Origin: a filamentous cyanobacterium CCT1
GTDB lineage: Bacteria; Cyanobacteriota; Cyanobacteriia; Phormidesmidales; Phormidesmidaceae
Length of the DNA stretch: 64,000 nucleotides
NCBI GenBank assembly: GCA_003017855.1
Contig: PYER01000001.1
Coordinates: forward strand, 24,675-88,674
Reading direction: 5' to 3'
The notes below the pieces were generated by a model. The model saw nothing but the letters and a program-made list of their open reading frames with translations. It did not search any database and was not told where the DNA came from. This document shows positions 45,305-53,551 of the stretch, piece by piece. The position numbers and the translations under genes are program-made. Every line of letters begins with the position of its first letter. Position 1 is the stretch's first letter.

Positions 45305-48300
45305 ATGGTAAAAGACAAGAGCAGCGAAGAAAGAAAGCACTCTAGAGAGACTTCTGAAGATACCAGGCTTTTTTATCAAAGCCTTGATAGAGCCGTCTCT
45401 GAAGTTCTAAGCTATGCTTCTACAGGTCGCCATCCGACATTTCAAGCTATTCAATATTATATATATAGATTTAGGCTAGAAGGGGCGCTAGAGGCTACAT
45501 CTGTCATAAATGAGGCTTATTTGAGAGGGCGATCATTTATAAATAGAACCTCTCAAAGGATTGAAAACCCTAATGCTTGGCTCAAAGCAACAGCTTATAA
45601 TATCGTTAGGGAAAATTATCGAATTGAAAATAGAGATTCAGCATCAGAAAATTACCAAAATTCAGAATTATTTGTAGATAGTAGCAATTCACTTAGCAAG
45701 ATAATTGAAGCTGAAGAATCTTCAAAGGTCAAAAGTGTCTTGAATAAGTTGCAGGAAGAAAACCCTAAATACTTTGAAATCATAGTCTTAAGACTTGTCA
45801 ATGAACTAAAATGGAAAGAAGTCAGAGAAGCTTTAAGGAAGGGTGGAGAAAATCCAGTTCCTAGCGAGAAAACACTGAGAAATAGACTAAAGGAAGCAAG
45901 ATCGAGATTTCAAAAGATTTTTTATGAGTATCAACTAGATCTTAAGAATATCAGCCATATTACACCAAACAATATTCCCATCGCATCTCATTTATTTGTT
46001 GGTCGATCTGAGGAATTAGAAGCTATAAGTAAAATTCTAGAAGATGAAGTTATTGCTATAATTCAAGGAATAGGTGGAATTGGAAAGACAGAATTATGCA
46101 AGCAGTATGCTATTGAACATCTCTTTGACTACTCAGGAGGCGTTTTCTGGGTACTTGTATCAGACGCAGAATCAAGTTTTGTCGATCAGATTATAAGCTT
46201 CTCTAAAAAAAGCTTAAAAAGTGAAAGTAATTCTATAAATACCGAAGAAAATACATTTAATTTATCTGCATCAGAAGGAGTAATGGAACTTGACTCGACC
46301 TCCAGCACTGGAGGTCGAGTCAAGTTCCAAGGTACATATTGGCCAGTTGTGTGCCCTTATAATGATGCTATCAAGAAAGGAGAAAGAGTATACATAATTG
46401 GGCGGTCAGGATTAACTCTTCAGGCAGTCACAAGAAACTATTGGGAATGGAATATTTGGCCACCAGGAAAAGTTCTTATTATACTAGACGATGTCAGCAG
46501 ATATGAGCAAATAAAGCCATATCTTCCACCTGCTGGATCTCGCTTTCGAGTACTTGCAACTACTCGTCAAGACCCTGGATTAGGCTTCTTTAGAAGACTT
46601 AAAAAGTCTATCGTAAAAGAGACGCAAATTATTAAGCTATCAGCGCTAACAGCAGAAGACTCCTTAGAACTGTTATCTAAAAATGTTAATGAAGGAATCT
46701 TGGCAGAAGAGCAAGAAACAGTTCTCAAGATCTGTGAATATTTTCGCTTTCACCCATTGGCTTTAACCCTGTTGTCAAGTTACATAAACAATTCTCCTGG
46801 AATATCCTTAAGACAGATTCAAAGTAAACTAGAAAACCTATCTATCAAACCTGCCACAGGATTAGGAAATCTGGAGAGCAGTGAATCATTAGATAAAATG
46901 TTTGAAGAATTGAGCATTCAGCTTCAAAAAGAAAATGAGGTCCGGTATGGCTTGAAATTCTCTTCTAGCAAAGGTATTGTTTTAGAAGGAGAGACGTTTA
47001 AAGTTCATTTGGAATTATTGACTTTAAGTAATGATGCTGACGATGAACTTACATTTTCCACCTCAAATAAACATGATCGTGGAAATGATATTAATATACT
47101 TCTAAACGCCCCAGGGTTTCAGGTAGAAGGAAGCAATGTCGGGAGTTTACCACTAGACTCAACCTCCGAACCGACTGATAACATTGGTCGGATTGCTTTT
47201 AATCTGACTGCTCTATATACAGGAGATAGAAGTTTATCTGTTGAACTTTACCGAAATTGCGAATTCATTAGAAAACTTGAAACTGAAATTTATGTGAGGC
47301 CCCTTAGCGAAGTTGGATTTCTGAAAGAGTATATTAAAGTTCGCACTCGTCCTATTGCTCAGCCAAGTTTCATCTTTAATGTTAAACCTGTTTGGCATAA
47401 AAATCGTTTGTCGTGTAGGATTCAATATGAATTCAAGATTTTGGACAATTCTCTAGTCAAACTAGGTGACTTAAATATACTTTCAGAAGAAATACCAGTC
47501 AGCTTATTTGACAAGGCAAATCAAATATTCAAAGAAGCATTAAAACATGACTACACTAACTCTTATGATGAATTCTTAAAGCATATTAAATATTTTGGCC
47601 ATGAGCTGTTTAAGAAGCTTGTCCCTTTTGCTATTCAAGATAGAATTCGCCTGATTCTGTCATCACGACAGAACGTTTTTGCACTGTTTTTGATTGATCA
47701 AGAAGCCGCTATTCCATGGGAGTTTCTAAGCGACGGAAATCATCTTCTAAGCGAGTGTTTAACCATTGGAAGATGGCTTCAAGATATGAGTAATTCTTGT
47801 TGGGAAGAGGTGCCCATTGGTTCAGCTAGTGTTTCTTATTTTGAAAATGTTAGAAAACATGGTGATCGGGCAGAGATCTTGAATTCTATGGGCTCGCCTA
47901 ATCCACAAATTTTGCCCAGCGGAATGCTAGATATTTTATCGCTTTCTGAATCTATTCGAGGTCTACATATTCTTCGAAGTGATGAGTTTGATGAAGAATG
48001 TCAGCTATCTGAAGCACCAATTTTAATCTCAGCTAAAGATAATATCAATGCCTCTGTTGAACAGCAGATTCAAACTTCAAAATTAAATATTTATCGGAAT
48101 CATCCATTGGTTACTCTGAGCTATACCCGCGAAGATAAGCCAAACCCAACAGATATAGAGTATTCCTGGGCACCTACTTTCATCCGCGCAGGAGCCAGTG
48201 CCTTTGTTGGCCCCCTCTGGTCGGTAGACCCCGCCGTAGACACCGCCTTTATCAGCACCTTCTACACTCGCCTCTGGATGGGCGATGCCCTCGGCCAAGC

Positions 48301-48787
48301 CTTCCACACCGCACGCCAAATGGCCCGTACTGCCGTTCCAGAATCCTGCGATTGGCTAGCCTACGTCCTCTACGGCGACCCCATGGCCCGCCCCTACCGC
48401 CCCGTCGAAGGCAAAGGCTACGCCGTTGTCGAGCCCATCGGGCAAGACATTAAAGATCCCCTACCGCCAAACCAGTCGCTGCGGTTCCGCCTCACCCTCC
48501 GCCGCGACCCACCCGTCTGGCACGAAGACCGCCTCATCGAAGTTGCCGAAGACCTAGCCTTCGACAACCTGCAAGTACACATTGTGGCCTTTGGCCTAGA
48601 GGTAAACCCCACCACCGTAGACATGAGCCGTACCCCCAACGGCAATTATCTCGGCTGGTTTACCCTCAGTGCCCCACCGACCATGGCCGGAGAAACCGTG
48701 CCTGTACAAGTTCACTTCGCCGACGGTGCAGAGCCTATCCACAGCGTCACCTTTGCGCTCCAAATTGCAGCGGAGGAGGATGAATAA
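45305..48787 (+). CDS. Sigma-like-STAND NTPase (with NfeD-like insert)-beta-sandwich-degenerate CHAT protein
   Basis: The 1160-residue protein has an N-terminal ECF-sigma-like part: NPNAWLKATAYNIVRENYR near 88-106 resembles region 2, and IIVLRLVNELKWKEVREAL to 205 resembles a region-4 HTH. A STAND/NB-ARC NTPase follows with GIGGIGKT at 255-262 and LIILDDVS at 391-398. Between these lies a 50-residue NfeD-like OB-fold (about 328-378; GGRVKFQGTYWPV, GERVYIIGRSGLTLQAV). Next come the same beta-sandwich (about 500-620) and degenerate CHAT domain (about 720-1030) as in the TIR-kinase protein, without the His/Cys dyad. STAND NTPases are ligand-triggered switches. The next gene, 2 bases on, is an active CHAT protease. 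Coding DNA is AT-rich up to about 48160, then abruptly GC-rich. Confidence 0.75.
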   Translation: MVKDKSSEERKHSRETSEDTRLFYQSLDRAVSEVLSYASTGRHPTFQAIQYYIYRFRLEGALEATSVINEAYLRGRSFINRTSQRIENPNAWLKATAYNIVRENYRIENRDSASENYQNSELFVDSSNSLSKIIEAEESSKVKSVLNKLQEENPKYFEIIVLRLVNELKWKEVREALRKGGENPVPSEKTLRNRLKEARSRFQKIFYEYQLDLKNISHITPNNIPIASHLFVGRSEELEAISKILEDEVIAIIQGIGGIGKTELCKQYAIEHLFDYSGGVFWVLVSDAESSFVDQIISFSKKSLKSESNSINTEENTFNLSASEGVMELDSTSSTGGRVKFQGTYWPVVCPYNDAIKKGERVYIIGRSGLTLQAVTRNYWEWNIWPPGKVLIILDDVSRYEQIKPYLPPAGSRFRVLATTRQDPGLGFFRRLKKSIVKETQIIKLSALTAEDSLELLSKNVNEGILAEEQETVLKICEYFRFHPLALTLLSSYINNSPGISLRQIQSKLENLSIKPATGLGNLESSESLDKMFEELSIQLQKENEVRYGLKFSSSKGIVLEGETFKVHLELLTLSNDADDELTFSTSNKHDRGNDINILLNAPGFQVEGSNVGSLPLDSTSEPTDNIGRIAFNLTALYTGDRSLSVELYRNCEFIRKLETEIYVRPLSEVGFLKEYIKVRTRPIAQPSFIFNVKPVWHKNRLSCRIQYEFKILDNSLVKLGDLNILSEEIPVSLFDKANQIFKEALKHDYTNSYDEFLKHIKYFGHELFKKLVPFAIQDRIRLILSSRQNVFALFLIDQEAAIPWEFLSDGNHLLSECLTIGRWLQDMSNSCWEEVPIGSASVSYFENVRKHGDRAEILNSMGSPNPQILPSGMLDILSLSESIRGLHILRSDEFDEECQLSEAPILISAKDNINASVEQQIQTSKLNIYRNHPLVTLSYTREDKPNPTDIEYSWAPTFIRAGASAFVGPLWSVDPAVDTAFISTFYTRLWMGDALGQAFHTARQMARTAVPESCDWLAYVLYGDPMARPYRPVEGKGYAVVEPIGQDIKDPLPPNQSLRFRLTLRRDPPVWHEDRLIEVAEDLAFDNLQVHIVAFGLEVNPTTVDMSRTPNGNYLGWFTLSAPPTMAGETVPVQVHFADGAEPIHSVTFALQIAAEEDE
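46284..46329. repeat. Perfect 22-bp inverted repeat with 2-nt loop inside the STAND gene
   Basis: Arms 46284-46305 and 46308-46329 are exact reverse complements (left arm begins TGGAACTTGACTCG), separated only by CA. In frame, the repeat encodes residues of about 327-342, exactly at the N-terminal border of the NfeD-like insertion. It would form a very stable hairpin in mRNA or a cruciform in DNA. It has no terminator-type T run. Confidence 0.85.
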
Positions 48788-48789
48788 CC

Positions 48790-49998
48790 ATGGGAGGCAT
48801 CAGCACGTCTATTCAACCCCAGTCTCTGTCTGCCTTCTTGCCCATCTTCGTCAGCGATAAAGAGGCTTATACCATTCGTTGGCAAACCTTTGAGAAAACC
48901 GCCACCGACGATGAACTGCTGAAGTTTACCGATCAGGTGCTCAACGTCTTTTGGAAGCTCGAAAAAATTGTCAAGCGCAGCAACAGTCTAGATATTGACC
49001 CAGACCTGTGCCAGGCTTCTCTAGTGGAATTGGCCAAATGGGGACGCATTGCCTACCGCAAGTTCTTTCAAACCAGCCAGGCTAGAGAACTCCTGACCAG
49101 CAACTTTCAAATGATGGCCAATATGGGGGTTGAGTTGCCTGCCCCCACCTTTGTCTCTAAAAAAGTGCTGTTCCCCTGGGAGGTGCTCTACGCAGGGGAT
49201 ACCTACCACGACGGCAACCCAGAGCATTTTTGGGGACTACGCTACACCCCAGCTCGCATCCTTACCCCAGAGCGCGACATCTCCCAGCATGTGATGGAGC
49301 AGGCGTTTCCTTCCGACATGCTGTTTTGCCTGCACCACCGTCTGCGTCAAGCCCACACGATTGAATGGCCTGCCATTCAACGACTGATTATGGTAGCCAA
49401 CAAAGGCCGCTGTAGCTTGCTCAGCCCCATTAAACGACTGCTGGCCATTCAAGATGGTGAAACACTCCTAGCCTACCTAGACCAGGCCAGCCACAACATG
49501 GTGCACTTTGCCTGTCACTGCAAACCCGACGGCACCGATGCCGATACCCTGCTTATCTCCTTGCTAAAAGACGATATCAGCTATGACGATGCTGCCCCAG
49601 ACGATACCCAAGTTATTGAACTGGGCAGCATTACCTTCTTAGCCGCCAACGAGGGAAAGTTTCAGCGGCGTCCGCTGGTGTTCCTCAATGCTTGCCAATC
49701 GGCAGGCGGGGCCGACCAACTGCGCAAGACCTTGAACCTGCCCCAGGAGTTTATCCGGCGCGAGGCCGGAGCAGTGATCGCTACAGCCTGCCCAGTGCCT
49801 GACGTGTTTGCAGCGGCCTTTGCCCGACAGTTCTACAGCTACTTTCTATCGGGGCAAATGACTATTGGCCAGGCACTGCGGGCTACCCGCTGGCACTTTT
49901 TAGAAAAGCACCATAATCCGCTAGGGTTAGCCTACGGGCTCTATAGCCCCGCCCAATATCGCCTGGCCCAACCCCCTATGATGGGAGGCGTTGCCTAA
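48790..49998 (+). CDS. Stand-alone CHAT protease (catalytic dyad intact), pair 2
   Basis: The 402-residue protein is homologous along its whole length to the 406-residue CHAT protein of pair 1 (shared WEVLxxG, WGxRYTPARIL, DMLFCLHH and LGLAYGLYSP). The catalytic His243 lies in MVHFACHC and Cys302 in FLNACQSAGG. It starts 2 bases after the STAND protein's stop and ends in a TAATG overlap with the coiled-coil gene, so the whole set is tightly coupled. As with pair 1, an active protease follows a large protein with a dead CHAT domain. Codon use is GC-rich like the island's right part. Confidence 0.82.
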   Translation: MGGISTSIQPQSLSAFLPIFVSDKEAYTIRWQTFEKTATDDELLKFTDQVLNVFWKLEKIVKRSNSLDIDPDLCQASLVELAKWGRIAYRKFFQTSQARELLTSNFQMMANMGVELPAPTFVSKKVLFPWEVLYAGDTYHDGNPEHFWGLRYTPARILTPERDISQHVMEQAFPSDMLFCLHHRLRQAHTIEWPAIQRLIMVANKGRCSLLSPIKRLLAIQDGETLLAYLDQASHNMVHFACHCKPDGTDADTLLISLLKDDISYDDAAPDDTQVIELGSITFLAANEGKFQRRPLVFLNACQSAGGADQLRKTLNLPQEFIRREAGAVIATACPVPDVFAAAFARQFYSYFLSGQMTIGQALRATRWHFLEKHHNPLGLAYGLYSPAQYRLAQPPMMGGVA

Positions 49999-50771
49999 TG
50001 ACTGACCTTCAGCAAGCCACCATCGACACCCTGTTGGCGCAGCTCAAAGATTTGCGTCAGCAGATTGTAGCCGCCAAAACGAAGATAGCACCGCTAGAAG
50101 ACGACCTGGCCCAGGTGTATCTCGAATTCCAAGCCACCGTTGGCGGGCTACGGCGGCAGACCGCCCGGTTTCAGGCTGAAATTGATACCCTGCGGGAGCA
50201 GATCGATAGCTTTGGCCAAGACTTAGAAGACGATGCCTCCTTTGGAGACGATGCCTTTCCAGCCTTTGACCTGACTAGTGACCTGGATAGTGAGGCAGAT
50301 CCAGAAGCAGTGGAAAAAGATGTGCTGCTAGAGCATCTGTTTCAGGTGCTAGACCCCATGACCAATGAAGACGATAGCGAGTTAGTCGCCACTCTCCAAG
50401 GTCTGTGCCAAGATCCGCTGGTGAGCCTGGCCGACGTGCTGCAAACCCTGCCCTGGGGGGCGGTGTGGACGCAGCGGGGGCGACAAGAGGCCCTCGCCGA
50501 CCAGCATCGACGGCTTAACGGTTGGGCTAAGGCCTTGGTGCAACAGCTAGAGGTGCTGCAAAAACGGATTGAGGGACTTCAGCACGATCCGCGCCAGGGT
50601 TTGTTGCAGCAGTTCACCAAGGGGCCAGAGGTATGGCAGGCCTTTTTGGCTCAGTACGCCGAGCAGCAGCGCGATCAAAATGCTGAGCTACGGGCTGAGT
50701 TAGAGAATCTTCGCCAAGAGTGGACACGAATGACCGAAGGTTCAGAGAGTAAACGCTTAAGATCAACCTAG
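49998..50771 (+). CDS. Coiled-coil protein
   Basis: The 257-residue soluble protein has a long coiled coil at about 3-75, an acidic linker (DDASFGDDAFPAFD, to about 110), a helical middle and a second coiled coil at about 160-250. It starts on the TAATG overlap with the second CHAT protease gene. There is no catalytic motif. The double coiled-coil form suggests a scaffold or dimeriser for the CHAT/STAND complex, or a grpE-like partner for the Hsp70 downstream. I see no specific GrpE motif, so this stays open. Confidence 0.62.
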   Translation: MTDLQQATIDTLLAQLKDLRQQIVAAKTKIAPLEDDLAQVYLEFQATVGGLRRQTARFQAEIDTLREQIDSFGQDLEDDASFGDDAFPAFDLTSDLDSEADPEAVEKDVLLEHLFQVLDPMTNEDDSELVATLQGLCQDPLVSLADVLQTLPWGAVWTQRGRQEALADQHRRLNGWAKALVQQLEVLQKRIEGLQHDPRQGLLQQFTKGPEVWQAFLAQYAEQQRDQNAELRAELENLRQEWTRMTEGSESKRLRST

Positions 50772-50795
50772 CGCTGACATCGGGATTAGGAAGCT

Positions 50796-51596
50796 ATGAC
50801 CCAAACCAGAGATACAATCATTCTGCCCAGGGCTTTTCCTGACCACACTCAGCTCCCTGACTCTGATGGCAGTTTTGTGAAAAATTTTCAGGAGCATCCC
50901 CAGAGCATTTTCCTAACCGATTCCATTGGCCCGGTGCTGCAACGGCTCCATCCCGATGGGCGCTACGTGATTGGCCAAGACTGCGGCATCTACTGGCGAG
51001 AAACCGATCCCCCGGAAAAGGGGGCAGAGGCCCCCGACTGGTTCTATGTGCCCAATGTGCCCGCCGATTTAGACGGACAGATCCGCCGCTCCTATGTGCT
51101 GTGGCGCGAGTACATTGCGCCGCAGGTAGTGCTAGAACTGGCCAGTGGCAATGGGGCTGAGGAGCGCGATCGCACCCCCCTCTCCCAAACTCAGCCCGGC
51201 ACCAAACCCGGCAAATTTTGGGTCTACGAGCAAATTATCCGGGCTCCTTACTATGGCATCTATGGCATTGGCGATCGCAGTCTAGAGGTATACGAGCTTC
51301 TCCACGGCTCCTACCAGCCCATTCCCCCCAACGAGCGGGGGCACTATCCCATTCCAGAGTTGGGGGTAGAACTGGGCCTATGGGAAGGTCGCTACCAAAA
51401 CCAAAACCAAGTGTGGCTGCGGTGGTGGGATGACCAGGGGAATCTGCTGCTGATTGGCAACGAGCGTGCCCAACGAGCAGAGCAAAGCCAGCGGGAAGCG
51501 ATTCCTCGACTGTTGGAGATGGGGCTGACCCCAGAGCAGGCGGCTGAAGCCTTGGGCTTGCCCCTAGAGGATGTTCAGCGCCAGGGAGAAGGTTGA
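50796..51596 (+). CDS. Uma2-family (PD-(D/E)XK fold) putative endonuclease
   Basis: The 266-residue protein matches the cyanobacterial Uma2/DUF820 family: APDWFYVPNVP at about 85-95 with the Asp, PQVVLELAS at about 109-117 with the Glu, then KFWVYEQIIRAPYYGIYGIGDRSLEVYEL. The C-terminus has the common helical tail that ends in GLTPEQAAEALGL. The family folds like a PD-(D/E)XK nuclease, and many members occur in cyanobacterial genomes with no known target. Here it lies 25 bases after the coiled-coil gene, in the CHAT/STAND operon, where it could be a nuclease effector. Confidence 0.75.
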   Translation: MTQTRDTIILPRAFPDHTQLPDSDGSFVKNFQEHPQSIFLTDSIGPVLQRLHPDGRYVIGQDCGIYWRETDPPEKGAEAPDWFYVPNVPADLDGQIRRSYVLWREYIAPQVVLELASGNGAEERDRTPLSQTQPGTKPGKFWVYEQIIRAPYYGIYGIGDRSLEVYELLHGSYQPIPPNERGHYPIPELGVELGLWEGRYQNQNQVWLRWWDDQGNLLLIGNERAQRAEQSQREAIPRLLEMGLTPEQAAEALGLPLEDVQRQGEG

Positions 51597-51614
51597 TGGG
51601 GCAATCGCAGAGCC

Positions 51615-53495
51615 ATGACTGACCTACACGACCGCTCCGATCTCCCCATTGCCTTGGGAGGCGAAGACCTACCGATTCCGGTTGCTGATGTTCAACCTCG
51701 TCACGAACGGGCGTCGGCAGTAGCCTACCCGGCCTGGGCCACCTATGCCAGTCAGCGCCATGTGCGCGATTTAGCTATGGCGTCTCGCCAGGGCGATATC
51801 TGGCTGGCGACCGGGGGTGGCGTGCTGCACTGGTGGCCCGATCTAGAGCGCTTTACCCGCTACGGCAGCGAGCACGGCCTACCCGGTAATGCGGCGATGG
51901 CTATTGCGGTGGATGGGAAGAAGCGAGTCTGGGTCGGTTGTGGCGATCGCCTGGGGTTGTATTACCTAGAACAGGGGCTGTGGCAGCCCTACACGCCTTT
52001 GGGAGCACTCACCATCTGCCGTCTGACAACGGATAGTTCCGGGCGACTGTGGGTATCCACCACCGATGGCACCTTTGGCATCGACCAGCCCGATGCAGCA
52101 CCAGTGGTGACCCTGCCGACCCCTGGGGATCCCCCTCGGGCGATCGCTGCCGTGGATGACACCGACCTCTGGCTCTGCAATGCTCAAGGCATCCATAAAC
52201 GGGAAGGCGAGGGCTGGGTGCGCCAGAGCGAGTACGTTCGACCTGAAATTCTCAAGCTGGCACGGCAGGGACAGTATCTCTGGGTAGCAACCTTCTACGG
52301 ATTAGAGCGGGTAGATCTTGATACTAGCGAGGTTTATCGATCAGAGCAGTGGCCTGCGGGAGAAGTCACTGCCCTTGCCCCTGCCGCCAACGGCCTTTGG
52401 ATGGCCTGCCGAGGGCAGGTGGGCCTAGCCACCGAAAACGACTGGCGACCCATAAAAAAACTCCCGATGGACGCTCCCATTGTGGCTCTAGGGGCTGGTA
52501 GCGAGGACGAGGTGTGGATTGGCAGCCACAGCGGCCTCTGGCGAGGAGACTTTAGCGATATTCAGTTTCAATCTAGCCAAGCTGCCCCCGATGACATTGG
52601 TCTACCGGTGGGTAATAAACCTCCGGCCACCTTCAGCAATATGGTGCAGGCCTTAGCCATTCCCCAGCAGAGCCGTCCTGAACTGTGGATGGGCACCGCC
52701 CAGGGGCTCTTTCGCTGGAACCTGGTGACCGACGTGTGGCGACGCCAGGGGCAGTTGGGGCAAGATATTCGCGCTGTGGTGACCGATGGCCAGGGGGAAA
52801 CTTGGGTCGCCAGTTGGACGGAAGGATTAAGCTGCCTGACGGCTGAAGGTACTATAGACAACGCCCCCAAACTGCCCGACCTCGATCTGGTGCTGGCGAT
52901 GGCCCCCAACCCCGGTGGCGGCTATTGGGTAGTGGGCATGAACGGCCTATACCAGTATCAAGGGCAAGAGTGGAAGCTGGTATTGCCTGCCCAGGCTCTG
53001 AAAACAGGCTGGATTCAGGCGATCGCCCAGGCAGAAGCAGAGCAGGTGTGGGTAGGTACCTCCGCTGGGTTATTTCGCTACTTGCCCAGCAAAAACGACC
53101 TACAGCCCGTGCCAGGGGATATTAGCAGCGCCGATATTCGCACGCTGCTGGCTCTGCCCAAGCGCCCCCTGCTAGTGGGAACTCAGCGGGGCCTTTACTG
53201 GAGCAAAGTCAAACAGAAAGCCAAACAATGGCACCAGGTGGACGCTTTGACTCGTCGAGCTATTACAGCTCTGGTTTGGGATCCACAGGCTAAGAGGTTG
53301 TGGGCCGGAACGGATAGAGGCTTGTACCGACTGAAACCGACGCAGCAAACTTGGGAAGTAGTGGATGAATTTACCGTGCAGACCAGCGGCCTGGCCGGAA
53401 ACCATATTTTGGCTCTAGCCCTTGGCCCTAACCCAATTGGGAGCAGTAACCTGTGGATCGGCACTCCCTGTGGATTGAACTGTTTTAGCTATTAA
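51615..53495 (+). CDS. Beta-propeller protein (two-component regulator propeller type)
   Basis: The 626-residue protein is built from about 12 short repeats ending in motifs such as LWMGTAQGLFRWN, VWIGSHSGLWRGD, VWVGTSAGLFRY, LWAGTDRGLYRL and LWIGTPCGLNCF. These are the regulator-propeller repeats and probably form two successive six- or seven-bladed propellers. No signal peptide, membrane span or kinase follows, so it is a free cytosolic propeller. In NTP-dependent conflict systems propellers act as the ligand- or protein-recognising part; that role is inferred. It lies 18 bases after the Uma2 gene. Confidence 0.78.
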   Translation: MTDLHDRSDLPIALGGEDLPIPVADVQPRHERASAVAYPAWATYASQRHVRDLAMASRQGDIWLATGGGVLHWWPDLERFTRYGSEHGLPGNAAMAIAVDGKKRVWVGCGDRLGLYYLEQGLWQPYTPLGALTICRLTTDSSGRLWVSTTDGTFGIDQPDAAPVVTLPTPGDPPRAIAAVDDTDLWLCNAQGIHKREGEGWVRQSEYVRPEILKLARQGQYLWVATFYGLERVDLDTSEVYRSEQWPAGEVTALAPAANGLWMACRGQVGLATENDWRPIKKLPMDAPIVALGAGSEDEVWIGSHSGLWRGDFSDIQFQSSQAAPDDIGLPVGNKPPATFSNMVQALAIPQQSRPELWMGTAQGLFRWNLVTDVWRRQGQLGQDIRAVVTDGQGETWVASWTEGLSCLTAEGTIDNAPKLPDLDLVLAMAPNPGGGYWVVGMNGLYQYQGQEWKLVLPAQALKTGWIQAIAQAEAEQVWVGTSAGLFRYLPSKNDLQPVPGDISSADIRTLLALPKRPLLVGTQRGLYWSKVKQKAKQWHQVDALTRRAITALVWDPQAKRLWAGTDRGLYRLKPTQQTWEVVDEFTVQTSGLAGNHILALALGPNPIGSSNLWIGTPCGLNCFSY

Positions 53496-53551
53496 AGGAA
53501 TCTGGGGTTTACTTTTGATTAAAACCGGAGCGGTTAAACTTTTGGATAACT

